Part shown: piece by piece, positions 18,262 through 29,909 of the stretch
Numbering within the stretch: position 1 is the first letter of the stretch
How the letters are laid out: each line of letters starts with the position of its first letter
Assembly: GCF_000734965.1 (NCBI RefSeq)
Contig: NZ_JMTB01000107.1
Location: 1-58,724 of the forward strand
Direction of reading: 5' to 3'
DNA: 58,724 nt
From: Trabulsiella guamensis ATCC 49490
GTDB taxonomy: Bacteria > Pseudomonadota > Gammaproteobacteria > Enterobacterales > Enterobacteriaceae
The notes under the pieces: generated by a model
Database searches by the model: none
Told to the model about the DNA's origin: nothing
What the model saw: only the letters and a program-made list of their open reading frames with translations
Translations under genes and position numbers: made by a program

Positions 18262-19752
18262 TTACTTTACGTCAAGCGGCCAGTGGACATAGCTCTGCCA
18301 CTGGCACTCCTGCTCAACCATTTCCGCCCCAAGCGGATGCTCCGCCAGCCAGTGTTCTGGCAGAGTAAGCGTCAGTTGTTCGCCGTGGGCATGCAGTGTG
18401 ATTTCCGGCAGCAGATCATCACGACGACGGTTGGCGAACAAAATGGCCAGACGCAGCAAACGACACAAATGCTCAGCCACGCGCGGAGGCACTGCGTTTT
18501 GCTGATGTAGCGATGGCAGATCCACCGGGTTGGTTTGATTGAGTACCAGTGTCGCCAGCAGTTTTTTCTGCGCAGGCGTAAATCCCGGCAAATCCAGATT
18601 CCTCACCAGATAAGCAGCGTGCTGTGGCGATTGTTTGAAATCGACGCTCAGCCCAATCTCATGCAACTGGCAGGCGCTCAGCATCAGCTCGCGGCTAATC
18701 GGCTCCAGCTCCCAGTGCGCTTCCACTGCGGTTGCAAACCGCGCGGCGAGTTTCGCCACGCGCTGAGCCTGTTCGGTATCCACCAAAAAACGGCGTTGAA
18801 TAGTGCGCAGCGTACGGCTGCGGATGTCCTGATCCACCGCCAGATGCAGCATGCCATACACCAGCCCTTCACGCAGCGCGCCGCCAGCCAGTGTCATGCA
18901 CTGAATGTCCAGCTCGGTAAAAATGGCGATGAGAATAGCCAGGCCACTGGGAAATACCAGCGCGCGCTCCAGCGTCAGCCCTTCGATTTCAAGCTCTTCC
19001 AGACGCCCGCACTGAATGGCGCGCTGCTTCAGTTGCTGCAGTTTCGGCAGCGTGATGCGCTCGTCCATTCCCTGCGCCATCATGATTTCCTGCAGCGCCT
19101 GCACCGTACCGGAGGCGCCCACGCAGACTTTCCAGCCGTGGTAACGCAGGTTATCCGCGACCGGACGCAGCACCTCACGCGCCGCGCGTTCGGCCTCATC
19201 GAAGTGTTCTTGCGCCAGATTACGGTCAGTAAAGTAGCGCTCAAGCCAGGTGACGCAACCCATCGACAGGCTAAACAGCGAAGTTGCCTGCGCGCCGGTT
19301 CCCGTCACCAGCTCTGTGCTGGCGCCGCCGATATCCACGACCAGACGACGATCATCGCCACCGGTGGTGTGCGCCACACCCTGATAAATCAGGCGCGCTT
19401 CTTCTTCACCACTGATGACCTGTACCGGACAACCGAGGATCACTTGCGCTTTAGCGATAAATTCACTGGCGTTGATGGCCAGACGAAGGGTGGCGGTCGC
19501 CACAACACGGATTTGGGTCGGGGGGATATCCTGCAGACGTTCAGAGAAGAGCCGCAAACACTGCCAGCCACGTTCCATGGCTTCTGCAGAAAGACGGTTT
19601 TCGCTGTTCAGACCCGCTGCCAGACGCACTTTGCGTTTGATGCGGGTAAGGGTCTGAATGCTTCCCTCCACCTCGCGCACGACCAGCATATGAAAACTAT
19701 TCGAACCGAGATCAATAGCCGCATAAAGCGAGTGCGAGGTAGAGCTGAGCAT
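18262..19752 (-). CDS. gppA: Guanosine pentaphosphate phosphatase GppA
   Basis: 496 aa. The Ppx/GppA phosphatase domain (ASKHA fold) has [15 protein letters not shown] near the N-terminus and [12 protein letters not shown] about residue 145; the C-terminal part is HD-like ([15 protein letters not shown]). It hydrolyses pppGpp to ppGpp in the stringent response. The [14 protein letters not shown] start is chosen over the upstream ATG at 19806, which lies inside rhlB. It starts 4 bp after the rhlB stop and is likely cotranscribed with it. Confidence 0.96.
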   Translation of the reverse strand: MLSSTSHSLYAAIDLGSNSFHMLVVREVEGSIQTLTRIKRKVRLAAGLNSENRLSAEAMERGWQCLRLFSERLQDIPPTQIRVVATATLRLAINASEFIAKAQVILGCPVQVISGEEEARLIYQGVAHTTGGDDRRLVVDIGGASTELVTGTGAQATSLFSLSMGCVTWLERYFTDRNLAQEHFDEAERAAREVLRPVADNLRYHGWKVCVGASGTVQALQEIMMAQGMDERITLPKLQQLKQRAIQCGRLEELEIEGLTLERALVFPSGLAILIAIFTELDIQCMTLAGGALREGLVYGMLHLAVDQDIRSRTLRTIQRRFLVDTEQAQRVAKLAARFATAVEAHWELEPISRELMLSACQLHEIGLSVDFKQSPQHAAYLVRNLDLPGFTPAQKKLLATLVLNQTNPVDLPSLHQQNAVPPRVAEHLCRLLRLAILFANRRRDDLLPEITLHAHGEQLTLTLPEHWLAEHPLGAEMVEQECQWQSYVHWPLDVK

Positions 19753-19756
19753 ATTT

Positions 19757-21022
19757 TTAACCTGAGCGACGACGGTTACGCGGTGTGCCAGAACGGCGCG
19801 GTCCATTACCCTGACGAGTCCGGGTCAGGCGCAACGGTTTCGGTAAGTCCGTCATTAGTGCGTCCGAATTGTATTTACTGACCGGAATTGAATGACCGAT
19901 GTAGGTTTCAATCGCTGGTAAATTCAGTGCGTACTCTTCGCAGGCCAGGCTTATCGAATGACCACTGGCGCCGGCACGGCCAGTACGGCCAATACGGTGA
20001 ACGTAGTCTTCACAATCGTCCGGTAAGTCATAGTTGAACACATGTGTTACGGCCGGGATATGCAGGCCACGCGCGGCAACATCGGTCGCGACCAGAATAT
20101 CGAGATCACCACGGGTAAATTCATCCAGAATGCGCAGACGTTTTTTCTGCGCCACATCGCCGGTCAACAGACCCACGCGATGGCCGTCGGCTGCCAGATG
20201 ACCCCAGATATCTTCGCAACGGTGCTTGGTGTTCGCGAAAATAATGGTGCGATCCGGCCACTCTTCTTCCAGCAGCGTTTGCAGCAAACGCATTTTTTCG
20301 TCGTTGGAAGGGTAGAACAGCTCTTCTTTAATACGATGGCCAGTTTTTTGTTCCGGTTCGACTTCGACGTACTCAGCGTTGTTCATCTGTTCAAACGCCA
20401 GTTCGCGAACGCGGTAAGAAAGGGTTGCGGAGAACAGCATGTTCAGACGCTGATTCGCCGGCGGCATGCGGCGGAACAGCCAGCGGATATCTTTAATGAA
20501 GCCCAGATCATACATGCGGTCGGCTTCATCCAGCACAACCACCTGAATCGCGCCGAGGTTAACGTGGTTTTGCTTGGTGTAATCAATGAGACGACCCGTG
20601 GTGCCAATCAGGATATCGACACCGCTTTCCAGCACTTTCAGCTGTTTGTCGTAGCCGTCGCCACCGTAAGCCAGCCCGAGCTTCAGGCCCGTTGCGTTCG
20701 CCAGCGGCTCGGCATCGGCATGAATTTGCACTGCCAGTTCGCGCGTCGGCGCCATGATCAACGCGCGCGGTTGGTTAACCTGGCGGTTTTCTGGCATGGG
20801 GTGAGAGAGAAGATAATGAAACGTTGACGTCAGAAACGCCATCGTTTTGCCGGTACCGGTTTGCGCCTGCCCGGCAACGTCACGACCCGCCAGCGTCAGC
20901 GGCAGTGCGAGCGCCTGAATGGGCGTACAGTTATGAAACCCTTTAGTTTCAAGGGCTTCAATCACCATTGGGTGCAGGGCGAAGTCGGAAAACTTCTGTT
21001 CTGTTAAATGTGTTTTGCTCAT
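19757..21022 (-). CDS. rhlB: DEAD-box RNA helicase RhlB
   Basis: 421 aa. Q-motif FHNCTPIQ, Walker A AQTGTGKT (53-60), DEAD at 165-168, SAT motif and [10 protein letters not shown] are all present. The arginine-rich tail ([21 protein letters not shown]) binds RNA. RhlB is the helicase of the RNA degradosome and binds RNase E. It is divergent from trxA, with about 150 bp between the two starts. Confidence 0.97.
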   Translation of the reverse strand: MSKTHLTEQKFSDFALHPMVIEALETKGFHNCTPIQALALPLTLAGRDVAGQAQTGTGKTMAFLTSTFHYLLSHPMPENRQVNQPRALIMAPTRELAVQIHADAEPLANATGLKLGLAYGGDGYDKQLKVLESGVDILIGTTGRLIDYTKQNHVNLGAIQVVVLDEADRMYDLGFIKDIRWLFRRMPPANQRLNMLFSATLSYRVRELAFEQMNNAEYVEVEPEQKTGHRIKEELFYPSNDEKMRLLQTLLEEEWPDRTIIFANTKHRCEDIWGHLAADGHRVGLLTGDVAQKKRLRILDEFTRGDLDILVATDVAARGLHIPAVTHVFNYDLPDDCEDYVHRIGRTGRAGASGHSISLACEEYALNLPAIETYIGHSIPVSKYNSDALMTDLPKPLRLTRTRQGNGPRRSGTPRNRRRSG

Positions 21023-21174
21023 AGTGTGGTAGAATATCAGCTTACTATTGCATTAAGAAAGCGTATCCGGTGAAATAACGTCAACCTTTTAGTTGGCTAA
21101 AGCAACATCAACGTGTCGTTGATTGTTGATTAATGCTACACCAACGCACCAGGCTTATTCCTGCGGAGTTAAAT

Positions 21175-21504
21175 ATGAGCGATAAAATTATTCACCTGAC
21201 TGACGACAGTTTTGACACGGACGTACTCAAGGCTGAGGGGCTGACCCTCGTCGATTTCTGGGCAGAGTGGTGTGGTCCGTGCAAAATGATCGCCCCGATT
21301 CTGGATGAGATCGCTACTGAGTATGCGGGCAAACTGACCGTGGCTAAACTGAACATTGACGAGAACCCGGGCACTGCACCGAAATACGGTATCCGCGGCA
21401 TCCCGACGCTGCTGCTGTTTAAAGGCGGCGAAGTGATCGCGACCAAAGTGGGCGCGCTGTCCAAAGGTCAGCTCAAAGAGTTCCTGGACGCCAACCAGGC
21501 GTAA
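21175..21504 (+). CDS. trxA: Thioredoxin 1
   Basis: 109 aa. The active site WCGPCK (Cys33, Cys36 counting Met) and the conserved [15 protein letters not shown] with the cis-proline are present. The start MSDKIIHL is preceded by GCGGAG; an upstream ATG at 21133 would add 14 unconserved residues. It is the general disulfide reductant, also a processivity factor for T7 DNA polymerase. Confidence 0.97.
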   Translation: MSDKIIHLTDDSFDTDVLKAEGLTLVDFWAEWCGPCKMIAPILDEIATEYAGKLTVAKLNIDENPGTAPKYGIRGIPTLLLFKGGEVIATKVGALSKGQLKEFLDANQA

Positions 21505-21836
21505 CCCTTTTGGATTCAGGCGTTCGGTATTCCTAATTAATGTGGAACGCTGGACGCCTGCCTTCAGTCGTGCTAAGTTAGTTTTGACTTCGTTTTAAAC
21601 ATACCTTTGTTTGAATCTTGTTTTACCCGACGCTTCCCGTATTCAATACGCGTGAAGCAGAAAAATTCCGGGCTTGTCACTCATTCCGTCATGTCGTTTC
21701 AGTTCTGCGTTTTTTTCCTGTAACCAGGCAGCGTACAGACGTGAGTTGATGGCCGTAAACAGGCATGGATGACCCTGCCATACCATTCACAACATTAAGT
21801 TCGAGATTTACCCCGAGTTTAAGAACCCACACCATT
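21505..21836 (+). promoter_or_regulatory. rho mRNA leader with degenerate rhoL-like ORF
   Basis: The 332-bp space between trxA and rho. It begins with an imperfect long hairpin whose outer arms are CAGGCGT (21517-21523) and ACGCCTG (21554-21560). In E. coli the leader encodes the 33-aa peptide RhoL and is the target of Rho autoregulation. Here the downstream half can still be matched to the RhoL C-terminus (VTRQRTDVS, 21718-21744, against VTRQRKDMSR), but I see no ATG in that frame. Another frame has a GTG ORF of 23 codons (21652-21723). The rest is C-rich, G-poor sequence suited to Rho loading. Confidence 0.5.
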
Positions 21837-23096
21837 ATGAATCTTACCGAATTAAAGAATACGCCGGTTTCTGAGCTGATTACTCTCGGCGAAAATATGG
21901 GGCTGGAAAACCTGGCTCGTATGCGCAAGCAGGACATTATTTTTGCCATCCTGAAGCAGCACGCGAAGAGTGGCGAAGATATTTTTGGCGACGGTGTGCT
22001 GGAGATATTGCAGGATGGATTTGGATTCCTCCGCTCCGCAGACAGCTCCTACCTCGCCGGCCCTGATGACATCTACGTATCCCCCAGCCAAATCCGCCGT
22101 TTCAACCTCCGCACTGGTGACACCATCTCTGGTAAGATTCGTCCTCCCAAAGAGGGTGAGCGTTACTTTGCGCTGTTGAAAGTTAACGAAGTAAACTACG
22201 ACAAACCAGAAAACGCGCGTAATAAGATTCTGTTCGAAAACTTAACTCCGCTGCACGCGAATTCCCGCCTGCGTATGGAGCGTGGTAACGGCTCAACTGA
22301 AGATTTAACGGCACGCGTTCTGGATCTGGCATCGCCAATCGGTCGCGGGCAGCGTGGCTTGATCGTCGCACCGCCGAAAGCCGGTAAAACCATGCTGCTG
22401 CAGAACATCGCGCAGAGCATTGCTTACAACCATCCAGACTGTGTGCTGATGGTGCTGCTGATTGATGAACGTCCGGAAGAAGTGACCGAGATGCAGCGTC
22501 TGGTGAAAGGCGAAGTCGTGGCTTCCACCTTTGATGAACCGGCTTCCCGCCACGTTCAGGTTGCGGAAATGGTCATCGAGAAGGCGAAGCGTCTGGTTGA
22601 ACACAAGAAAGACGTCATCATCCTGCTCGACTCCATCACTCGTCTGGCGCGCGCTTACAACACCGTCGTACCGGCTTCCGGTAAAGTGCTGACTGGTGGT
22701 GTGGATGCCAACGCCCTGCATCGTCCGAAGCGTTTCTTCGGTGCCGCGCGTAACGTGGAAGAGGGCGGAAGCCTGACCATCATCGCTACGGCGCTGATCG
22801 ATACCGGCTCCAAAATGGACGAAGTTATCTACGAAGAGTTTAAAGGCACCGGTAACATGGAGCTGCACCTCTCCCGTAAGATCGCTGAAAAACGCGTCTT
22901 CCCGGCTATCGACTACAACCGTTCCGGTACACGTAAAGAAGAGCTGCTGACCACGTCAGAAGAACTGCAGAAAATGTGGATCCTGCGTAAGATCATTCAC
23001 CCGATGGGCGAAATCGACGCGATGGAATTCCTCATTAATAAGCTGGCGATGACCAAAACCAACGACGATTTCTTCGACATGATGAAACGTTCGTAA
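21837..23096 (+). CDS. rho: Transcription termination factor Rho
   Basis: 419 aa, the E. coli length and almost identical. The N-terminal RNA-binding domain ([22 protein letters not shown]) is followed by a RecA-like ATPase with Walker A APPKAGKT (about 178-185), Q-loop and R-loop region. The start at 21837 is the conserved one; the frame extends to 21765. It is a hexameric RNA translocase that terminates transcripts and represses its own leader. Confidence 0.98.
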   Translation: MNLTELKNTPVSELITLGENMGLENLARMRKQDIIFAILKQHAKSGEDIFGDGVLEILQDGFGFLRSADSSYLAGPDDIYVSPSQIRRFNLRTGDTISGKIRPPKEGERYFALLKVNEVNYDKPENARNKILFENLTPLHANSRLRMERGNGSTEDLTARVLDLASPIGRGQRGLIVAPPKAGKTMLLQNIAQSIAYNHPDCVLMVLLIDERPEEVTEMQRLVKGEVVASTFDEPASRHVQVAEMVIEKAKRLVEHKKDVIILLDSITRLARAYNTVVPASGKVLTGGVDANALHRPKRFFGAARNVEEGGSLTIIATALIDTGSKMDEVIYEEFKGTGNMELHLSRKIAEKRVFPAIDYNRSGTRKEELLTTSEELQKMWILRKIIHPMGEIDAMEFLINKLAMTKTNDDFFDMMKRS

Positions 23097-23109
23097 TTCG
23101 CCTTAAACG

Positions 23110-23146
23110 AAAAACGCCACGCCCCGCGTGGCGTTTTTGTTTTTTA
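23110..23146 (+). terminator. rho terminator
   Basis: A strong hairpin AAAACGCCACGC-ccc-GCGTGGCGTTTTT followed by GTTTTTT, 13 bp after the rho stop. It separates rho from the ECA operon. In the 187 bp from here to wecA I see a TATACT -10-like box at 23296-23301 without a convincing -35. Confidence 0.95.
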
Positions 23147-23333
23147 AGGACATACTTCAGTGGAAACTAACCCAAATATGCGGATGATAACCATTTATCC
23201 AAATCAGTGATGTAAGCGCAATTTTTTTGTATGAAAAACAGTCTGATTCGGTGAATCTCATCCGACTTCCTCTTCTGATGAGGGGCCATCATAGGTATAC
23301 TTTCGCCATTACTATTTGCTGAGAGCATTTATT

Positions 23334-24437
23334 GTGAATTTGCTGACTGCAGGTGCTGATCTGATCAGTATTTTTTTATTCACAACCCTGTTCCTTTTTT
23401 TTGCACGCAAGGTAGCTAAAAAGGTCGGTTTAGTGGATAAACCAAACTTCCGAAAGCGTCACCAGGGTCTTATTCCACTGGTGGGGGGAATTTCGGTTTA
23501 TGCTGGTCTGTGTTTTACGTTTGGGATCGTTAACTACTACATTCCTCATGCCGCGCTTTATCTGATGTGCGCGGGTGCGCTGGTGTTGGTCGGTGCGCTG
23601 GACGATCGCTTTGATATCAGCGTTAAAATTCGCGCCACAGTACAGGCTGCTGTCGGCGTCGTGATGATGGTCTTTGGCAAACTCTACCTGAGCAGTCTGG
23701 GCTACATTTTCGGTTCCTGGGAACTGGTGCTCGGACCATTCGGTTTTTTCCTCACGCTGTTTGCCGTCTGGGCCGCGATCAATGCCTTCAATATGGTTGA
23801 TGGTATTGATGGTCTGCTGGGCGGATTATCCTGTGTGTCGTTTGCCGCCATGGGGATGATCCTCTGGTTTGACGGGCAACAGAGTCTGGCTATGTGGTGT
23901 TTTGCGATGATCGCCGCCATCCTGCCTTACATTATGTTAAACCTCGGTATCCTTGGGCGCCGTTACAAAGTCTTTATGGGTGATGCGGGCAGTACGCTGA
24001 TTGGTTTCACGGTCATCTGGATCCTGATGGAAACCACGCAGGGCAAAACCCATCCGATTAGCCCCGTCACCGCGCTGTGGATTATCGCTATCCCACTGAT
24101 GGATATGGTCGCTATTATGTACCGCCGCCTGCGTAAAGGGATGAGCCCGTTCTCGCCTGACCGCCAGCATATTCATCACCTGATCATGCGTGCCGGTTTT
24201 ACTTCCCGTCAGGCTTTTGTACTTATTACGCTTTCAGCGGCACTACTGGCATCAATTGGTGTAATTGCAGAATATACTCATATCGTTCCTGAGTGGGTCA
24301 TGTTGGTATTATTCTTGCTAGCCTTTTTCCTGTACGGTTATTGCATCAAGCGTGCCTGGAAAGTGGCGCGTTTCATTAAACGTCTGAAGCGCAGGATGCG
24401 CAGGAACAGTGATAACAATCCTAATTTAACCAAGTAA
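23334..24437 (+). CDS. wecA: UDP-GlcNAc:undecaprenyl-phosphate GlcNAc-1-P transferase
   Basis: 367 aa from GTG 23334 (reads as VNLLTAGADLISIF), the same length as E. coli WecA. The frame reaches back to 23316 without an SD. It is a polytopic membrane enzyme with about 11 helices, catalytic DD at 90-91, NMVDGID (153-159) and the HIHH motif (PDRQHIHHLIM). It makes lipid I (GlcNAc-PP-undecaprenol), the start of ECA and of many O-antigens. It is the first gene of the ECA operon. Confidence 0.97.
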   Translation: MNLLTAGADLISIFLFTTLFLFFARKVAKKVGLVDKPNFRKRHQGLIPLVGGISVYAGLCFTFGIVNYYIPHAALYLMCAGALVLVGALDDRFDISVKIRATVQAAVGVVMMVFGKLYLSSLGYIFGSWELVLGPFGFFLTLFAVWAAINAFNMVDGIDGLLGGLSCVSFAAMGMILWFDGQQSLAMWCFAMIAAILPYIMLNLGILGRRYKVFMGDAGSTLIGFTVIWILMETTQGKTHPISPVTALWIIAIPLMDMVAIMYRRLRKGMSPFSPDRQHIHHLIMRAGFTSRQAFVLITLSAALLASIGVIAEYTHIVPEWVMLVLFLLAFFLYGYCIKRAWKVARFIKRLKRRMRRNSDNNPNLTK

Positions 24438-24450
24438 AGCTGGGGAAGTG

Positions 24451-25497
24451 ATGACTCAACCATTACCAGGAGCACAGTCAGTCGGCGCGGAGAATGAACT
24501 GGATGTTCGCGGTCTGTTTCGTACGCTATGGATGGGGAAGTTCTGGATTGTGGGGATTGCGTTACTCTTTGCGGTGATTGCGCTGGGTTACACTTTCTTT
24601 GCCCGCCAGGAGTGGAGCGCGACGGCAATCACCGACCGCCCTACCGTCAATATGTTAGGCGGGTATTATTCCCAGCAGCAGTTTTTACGCAATCTCGACG
24701 TCAAAGCCGATATGGCGTCGGTCGATCAGCCATCGGTAATGGATGACGCCTACAAAGAGTTCATCATGCAACTCGCTTCATGGGATACCCGTCGTGAGTT
24801 CTGGTATCAGACTGACTACTACAAGCAGCGAATGGTAGGCAATTCCCGCGCCGACGCTGCATTGCTTGACGATCTTATCGATGACATCCAGTTTATGCCC
24901 GGCGATGCGCTGCGCAGTATTAGCGACAGCGTCAAGCTGACTGCGGAAACGGCGGCGGATGCCAATAACCTGCTGCGTCAGTATGTTGCTTTTGCCAGCC
25001 AGCGCGCGGCGGGTCATCTGAACGAAGAACTGAAAGGGGCCTGGTCTGCCAGAACCATCCAGATGAAGGCGCAGGTCAAACGCCAGGAAGAGGTGGCGCA
25101 GTCTATCTTCGATCGTAAAACGCACAGCGTTGAAGAAGCGCTGAAAGTGGCGCAACAGAATAATATTTCCCGCAGTGAAACCGATGTACCTGCCGAGCAA
25201 TTACCGGACTCTGAGCTATTTTTACTGGGGCGCCCGATGCTCCAGGCACGTCTGGAGAATCTGCGCGCCGTAGGTCCGGATTTTGACCTGGATTACGATC
25301 AGAACCGTGCGATGCTGACGACACTGAATGTCGGGCCGACGCTGGATCCTCGTTTTCAGACCTATCGATATTTGCGAACACCGGAAGAACCCGTGAAGCG
25401 CGATAGCCCACGTCGTGCTTTCCTGATGGTGATGTGGGGAATCGTAGGTGCACTTATCGGTGCAGGCGTAGCATTGACGCGACGTCGTATTCAGTGA
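24451..25497 (+). CDS. wzzE: ECA chain-length regulator WzzE
   Basis: 348 aa polysaccharide co-polymerase (class 1). Transmembrane helices lie near residues 30-52 ([20 protein letters not shown]) and at the C-terminus ([20 protein letters not shown]), with a helical periplasmic domain between. ATG 24451 is chosen over the adjoining GTG 24448 because relatives begin MTQP and GGGGAAG is better spaced. It sets the number of ECA repeat units together with WzyE. Confidence 0.95.
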   Translation: MTQPLPGAQSVGAENELDVRGLFRTLWMGKFWIVGIALLFAVIALGYTFFARQEWSATAITDRPTVNMLGGYYSQQQFLRNLDVKADMASVDQPSVMDDAYKEFIMQLASWDTRREFWYQTDYYKQRMVGNSRADAALLDDLIDDIQFMPGDALRSISDSVKLTAETAADANNLLRQYVAFASQRAAGHLNEELKGAWSARTIQMKAQVKRQEEVAQSIFDRKTHSVEEALKVAQQNNISRSETDVPAEQLPDSELFLLGRPMLQARLENLRAVGPDFDLDYDQNRAMLTTLNVGPTLDPRFQTYRYLRTPEEPVKRDSPRRAFLMVMWGIVGALIGAGVALTRRRIQ

Positions 25498-25510
25498 ATA
25501 CACCTTGTGT

Positions 25511-25534
25511 GATGAGGATCAGTCGATCCTCATC
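25511..25534 (+). repeat. Perfect inverted repeat upstream of wecB
   Basis: GATGAGGATC-agtc-GATCCTCATC, a perfect 10-bp stem with a 4-nt loop between wzzE and wecB, with no T-run. It ends 21 bp before the wecB GTG, so it is more likely an mRNA structure or processing site than a terminator. Confidence 0.7.
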
Positions 25535-25555
25535 ATCTTATCGAAGAGAATCGAC

Positions 25556-26686
25556 GTGAAAGTACTTACTGTGTTTGGCACCCGACCGGAGGCGATAAAA
25601 ATGGCGCCTCTGGTACATGCGTTGGCCAGGGATCCTCACTTCGAGGCGAAAGTGTGCGTAACCGCACAGCACCGTGAAATGCTTGATCAGGTGTTGTCCC
25701 TCTTTTCCATCGTACCGGATTACGATCTCAATATTATGAGCCCTGGACAGGGGCTGACCGATATTACCTGCCGTATTTTGCAAGGTTTACGACCTGTGCT
25801 GGAATCGTTTAAACCTGATGTAGTACTGGTACATGGCGATACCACCACCACAGTGGCGGCAAGCCTGGCCGCGTTTTATCAGCGCATCCCCGTCGGGCAT
25901 GTTGAAGCCGGTTTACGAACCGGCGATCTGTATTCCCCGTGGCCGGAAGAGGCCAACCGCACTCTGACCGGCCATCTGGCAGTCTGGCATTTTGCGCCGA
26001 CTGAAAATTCCCGCCAGAATTTGCTGCGTGAGAATCTGCAGGATAAGCAGATTTTCGTCACCGGCAATACGGTGATTGACGCTCTGTTCTGGGTACGCGA
26101 CCGCGTACTGACAGATGCGTCGCTGCACGCCGGGCTGTCTGAGCAATATCCCTTCCTCGACGCCAGCAAAAAAATGATTCTGGTCACCGGCCACCGCAGA
26201 GAAAGCTTTGGTCGTGGTTTTGAACAGATTTGCCATGCGCTGGCGGAGATCGCCGCGCAGCATCCGGATGTTCAAATTGTCTATCCGGTTCATCTCAACC
26301 CGAACGTGAGCGAGCCGGTAAATCGTATCCTCGGTCATGTCGATAACGTCATTCTCATCGAGCCGCAGGATTACCTGCCTTTCGTTTGGTTGATGAATCG
26401 CGCATGGCTGATCCTGACCGATTCCGGCGGTATTCAGGAAGAAGCGCCATCGCTCGGGAAACCAGTTCTGGTGATGCGTGAGATGACGGAGCGCCCCGAG
26501 GCGGTGGAGGCCGGAACGGTACGCCTTGTCGGCACCGATCGTCAGCGCATTGTCGAAGAGGTCACGCGCTTGCTGCGTGACGAAGAAGAATACGAAACAA
26601 TGAGTCGCGCCCATAACCCTTACGGGGACGGGCAAGCCTGCAGCCGTATTTTGACCGCACTTAAAAATAATCAGGTAACGCTATGA
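25556..26686 (+). CDS. wecB: UDP-GlcNAc 2-epimerase
   Basis: 376 aa from GTG 25556 ([18 protein letters not shown] follows), the family start and E. coli length. Motifs of the GT-B-like non-hydrolysing epimerase are visible: [26 protein letters not shown] and [18 protein letters not shown]. It converts UDP-GlcNAc to UDP-ManNAc for ECA. AAGAGAA precedes the GTG. It overlaps wecC by ATGA. Confidence 0.96.
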   Translation: MKVLTVFGTRPEAIKMAPLVHALARDPHFEAKVCVTAQHREMLDQVLSLFSIVPDYDLNIMSPGQGLTDITCRILQGLRPVLESFKPDVVLVHGDTTTTVAASLAAFYQRIPVGHVEAGLRTGDLYSPWPEEANRTLTGHLAVWHFAPTENSRQNLLRENLQDKQIFVTGNTVIDALFWVRDRVLTDASLHAGLSEQYPFLDASKKMILVTGHRRESFGRGFEQICHALAEIAAQHPDVQIVYPVHLNPNVSEPVNRILGHVDNVILIEPQDYLPFVWLMNRAWLILTDSGGIQEEAPSLGKPVLVMREMTERPEAVEAGTVRLVGTDRQRIVEEVTRLLRDEEEYETMSRAHNPYGDGQACSRILTALKNNQVTL

Positions 26687-27945
26687 GTTTTTCTACCATT
26701 TCTGTGATTGGCCTTGGCTACATTGGTCTACCGACGGCGGCGGCGTTCGCCTCCCGGCAAAAAAAGGTGGTGGGGGTTGATATCAATCAGCATGCGGTAG
26801 ACACCATCAACCGCGGTGAAATTCATATTGTCGAGCCTGAACTGGGCGAGGTGGTGAAAGCGGCCGTCGCTCAGCATTTTTTACGTGCGACCACTACGCC
26901 GGAAGCCGCCGATGCATATCTGATTGCCGTGCCGACGCCGTTTAAAGGCGATCACGAGCCGGACATGGTGTATGTGGAAGCGGCCGCTAAATCCATCGCA
27001 CCGGTGCTGAAGAAAGGCGCGCTGGTGATCCTCGAATCCACCTCGCCGGTGGGCGCAACAGAACAGATGGCGCAATGGCTGGCGGACGCTCGCCCGGATT
27101 TAACCTTCCCGCAGCAGGCGGGAGAACAGGCGGATATCAACATCGCCTACTGTCCTGAGCGTGTGCTGCCGGGTCAGGTGATGGTCGAACTGATTAAAAA
27201 CGATCGTGTGATTGGCGGCATGACGCCGGTCTGCTCGGCGCGCGCCAGTGAGCTGTACAACATCTTCCTCGAAGGAGAGTGTGTGGTCACTAACGCCCGC
27301 ACGGCCGAAATGTGCAAGCTGACCGAGAACAGCTTCCGTGACGTTAACATCGCCTTCGCCAATGAACTTTCGCTGATTTGCGCCGACCAGGGGATTAATG
27401 TCTGGGAACTGATTCGCCTTGCGAACCGCCATCCGCGCGTCAATATCCTGCAGCCAGGACCGGGCGTGGGCGGTCATTGTATCGCGGTCGATCCCTGGTT
27501 TATCGTCGCACAAAATCCTGAGCAGTCGCGGCTTATCCGTACGGCGCGTGAAGTGAACGATCACAAACCTCACTGGGTGATTAACCAGGTGAAAGCCGCC
27601 GTGGCAGATTGCCTGACCACCAGCGGCAAACGCGCGAATGAGCTGAAGATTGCCTGCTTCGGTCTGGCCTTTAAGCCGAATATCGACGATCTTCGCGAAA
27701 GCCCGGCGATGGAAATTACCCAACTGATTGCACAGTGGCACAGTGGTGAAACGCTGGCGGTGGAGCCGAACATTCATCAGTTGCCGAAAAAGCTGGAAGG
27801 GCTTTGCCGTCTCGCCACGCTGGATGACGCGTTGAACGACGCCGATGTGCTGGTGATGCTGGTGGATCACACCGCGTTTAAAGCGCGGAGCGCGGAAAGC
27901 GTTCAACAACGCTACATTGTGGATACTAAAGGAGTATGGCGTTGA
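26683..27945 (+). CDS. wecC: UDP-N-acetyl-D-mannosamine dehydrogenase
   Basis: 420 aa, UDP-glucose/GDP-mannose dehydrogenase family. The NAD motif GLGYIGLP is at 10-17, and the catalytic Cys266 is in [13 protein letters not shown]. It oxidises UDP-ManNAc twice to UDP-ManNAcA, the donor for WecG. It is translationally coupled to wecB through ATGA. Confidence 0.96.
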   Translation: MSFSTISVIGLGYIGLPTAAAFASRQKKVVGVDINQHAVDTINRGEIHIVEPELGEVVKAAVAQHFLRATTTPEAADAYLIAVPTPFKGDHEPDMVYVEAAAKSIAPVLKKGALVILESTSPVGATEQMAQWLADARPDLTFPQQAGEQADINIAYCPERVLPGQVMVELIKNDRVIGGMTPVCSARASELYNIFLEGECVVTNARTAEMCKLTENSFRDVNIAFANELSLICADQGINVWELIRLANRHPRVNILQPGPGVGGHCIAVDPWFIVAQNPEQSRLIRTAREVNDHKPHWVINQVKAAVADCLTTSGKRANELKIACFGLAFKPNIDDLRESPAMEITQLIAQWHSGETLAVEPNIHQLPKKLEGLCRLATLDDALNDADVLVMLVDHTAFKARSAESVQQRYIVDTKGVWR

Positions 27946-29009
27946 AAAAGATCCTGGTTACCGGTGGTGCCGGGTTTATTGGCTCGGCCGTTGTACGCCA
28001 TATCATCAATGAAACGTCAGACAGCGTGGTGGTGGTGGATAAACTCACCTACGCCGGGAATCTGGCCTCGCTGGCACCGGTGGCGGCAGATCCGCGTTTT
28101 GCCTTTGAACAGGTGGATATCTGCGAGCGGGGTGAGCTGGATCGCGTGTTTGCAACACATCATCCGGATCTGGTGATGCACCTGGCCGCCGAAAGCCATG
28201 TTGATCGCTCCATTGATGGCCCGGCGGCGTTTATTGAAACTAACATTGTTGGCACCTATACACTGCTGGAAGCGGCTCGCCTGTACTGGAGCGCGTTACC
28301 CGAAGCGAAAAAATCCGCTTTTCGTTTCCATCACATCTCAACTGATGAGGTGTATGGCGATCTGCACGGCAGCGATGATTTCTTTACCGAAACCACACCG
28401 TACGCGCCGAGTAGCCCTTATTCCGCCTCGAAAGCAGGCAGTGACCATCTGGTCCGCGCCTGGCTGCGCACCTACGGACTGCCCACACTGGTGACTAACT
28501 GTTCGAATAACTATGGTCCCTACCATTTCCCGGAAAAACTGATCCCGCTGACCATCCTCAACGCGCTGGCGGGAAAACCGCTGCCGGTTTATGGCAACGG
28601 TCAACAGGTGCGCGACTGGCTGTTTGTCGAAGATCATGCCAGAGCGCTTTATCTTGTTGTCACAACAGGTAAAATCGGCGAGACCTACAACATTGGCGGT
28701 CATAACGAACGCAAAAACTTACAGGTGGTTGAGACGGTATGCGATTTGCTGGAAGAACTTGCGCCCCAGAAACCGCAGGGTGTCGACAACTACCGCTCAC
28801 TGATTACGTTTGTCACAGACCGCCCCGGGCATGATCTGCGCTACGCCATTGATGCAGCGAAAATCGCCCGCGAGATGGGCTGGACGCCGCGTGAAACCTT
28901 CGAAAGCGGCATGCGGAAAACCGTTCAGTGGTATCTGGCAAACGAGCACTGGTGGCGTCAGGTTCAGGATGGCAGCTATCAGGGCGAGCGACTCGGACTC
29001 AAAGGCTGA
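27942..29009 (+). CDS. rffG: dTDP-glucose 4,6-dehydratase (ECA)
   Basis: 355 aa from a TTG at 27942, giving the E. coli length. An ATG at 27936 lies only 1 base after GGAG (27931-27934), whereas the TTG is 7 bases away, so I prefer TTG; both overlap the end of wecC. It is a short-chain dehydrogenase/reductase with Rossmann motif GGAGFIGS, the [11 protein letters not shown] segment and catalytic YSASK. It forms dTDP-4-keto-6-deoxyglucose on the way to Fuc4NAc. Confidence 0.94.
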   Translation: MKKILVTGGAGFIGSAVVRHIINETSDSVVVVDKLTYAGNLASLAPVAADPRFAFEQVDICERGELDRVFATHHPDLVMHLAAESHVDRSIDGPAAFIETNIVGTYTLLEAARLYWSALPEAKKSAFRFHHISTDEVYGDLHGSDDFFTETTPYAPSSPYSASKAGSDHLVRAWLRTYGLPTLVTNCSNNYGPYHFPEKLIPLTILNALAGKPLPVYGNGQQVRDWLFVEDHARALYLVVTTGKIGETYNIGGHNERKNLQVVETVCDLLEELAPQKPQGVDNYRSLITFVTDRPGHDLRYAIDAAKIAREMGWTPRETFESGMRKTVQWYLANEHWWRQVQDGSYQGERLGLKG

Positions 29010-29027
29010 CGCCTGGAGAGGATATCG

Positions 29028-29909
29028 ATGAAAGGCATAATTCTGGCGGGTGGTTCCGGTTCACGGTTACATCCGATTACCCGCGGCGTGTCAAAGCAGT
29101 TGTTACCGATCTACGACAAGCCGATGATTTACTACCCGTTATCCGTACTGATGCTGGCCGGGATCCGCGAAATTCTGATCATCACCACGCCGGAAGATAA
29201 GCACTATTTTCAGCGGTTGCTTGGCGACGGCGCCGAATTCGGCATTGAACTGCACTATGCCGAACAACCCAGTCCGGACGGGCTGGCGCAGGCGTTCATC
29301 ATCGGTGAAACCTTCCTCAACGGCGAACCTTCCTGCCTGGTGCTGGGAGATAACATCTTCTTCGGCATGGGCTTCAGCCCAAAACTGCGCAAAGTGGCGG
29401 CGCGTACGGAAGGGGCCACGGTCTTTGGTTATCAGGTGATGGATCCTGAGCGTTTTGGCGTGGTGGAGTTTGACGATAACTTCAACGCCATTTCGCTGGA
29501 AGAAAAACCGAAGCAGCCGAAATCCAGGTGGGCCGTCACCGGTCTCTATTTCTATGACAGCAACGTCGTCGAATATGCCAAACGGGTGAAGCCGTCAGAA
29601 CGTGGCGAGCTGGAAATCACGTCCATTAACCAGATGTATCTGGACGCCGGCAAGCTGAACGTTGAGCTACTTGGCCGTGGATTTGCATGGCTTGATACCG
29701 GCACGCATGACAGCCTGATCGAAGCCAGTACCTTTGTGCAGACGGTAGAAAAACGTCAGGGCTTTAAGGTTGCCTGTCTGGAAGAGATTGCCTGGCGCAA
29801 CGGTTGGCTTGACGACGAGGCGTTAAAACGCTCTGCCACGCAACTGGCAAAGACCGGTTACGGTCAGTATCTGCTGGAGATCATCCGTGCACGTCCGCGC
29901 CAGTATTGA
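29028..29909 (+). CDS. rffH: Glucose-1-phosphate thymidylyltransferase (ECA)
   Basis: 293 aa. It has the nucleotidyltransferase motif [13 protein letters not shown] near the N-terminus, [11 protein letters not shown] and LGDNIFFG. It makes dTDP-glucose for the Fuc4NAc branch, a paralogue of RmlA. An SD (GGAGAGG) precedes the ATG. The end of the gene overlaps wecD by 23 bases. Confidence 0.96.
   Translation: MKGIILAGGSGSRLHPITRGVSKQLLPIYDKPMIYYPLSVLMLAGIREILIITTPEDKHYFQRLLGDGAEFGIELHYAEQPSPDGLAQAFIIGETFLNGEPSCLVLGDNIFFGMGFSPKLRKVAARTEGATVFGYQVMDPERFGVVEFDDNFNAISLEEKPKQPKSRWAVTGLYFYDSNVVEYAKRVKPSERGELEITSINQMYLDAGKLNVELLGRGFAWLDTGTHDSLIEASTFVQTVEKRQGFKVACLEEIAWRNGWLDDEALKRSATQLAKTGYGQYLLEIIRARPRQY

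Noticed and set aside
18535-19881. A 448-codon ORF on the + strand
   Set aside because: It is antisense to gppA and the end of rhlB, both certain genes, has no recognisable domain, and arises from the codon bias of the opposite strand.
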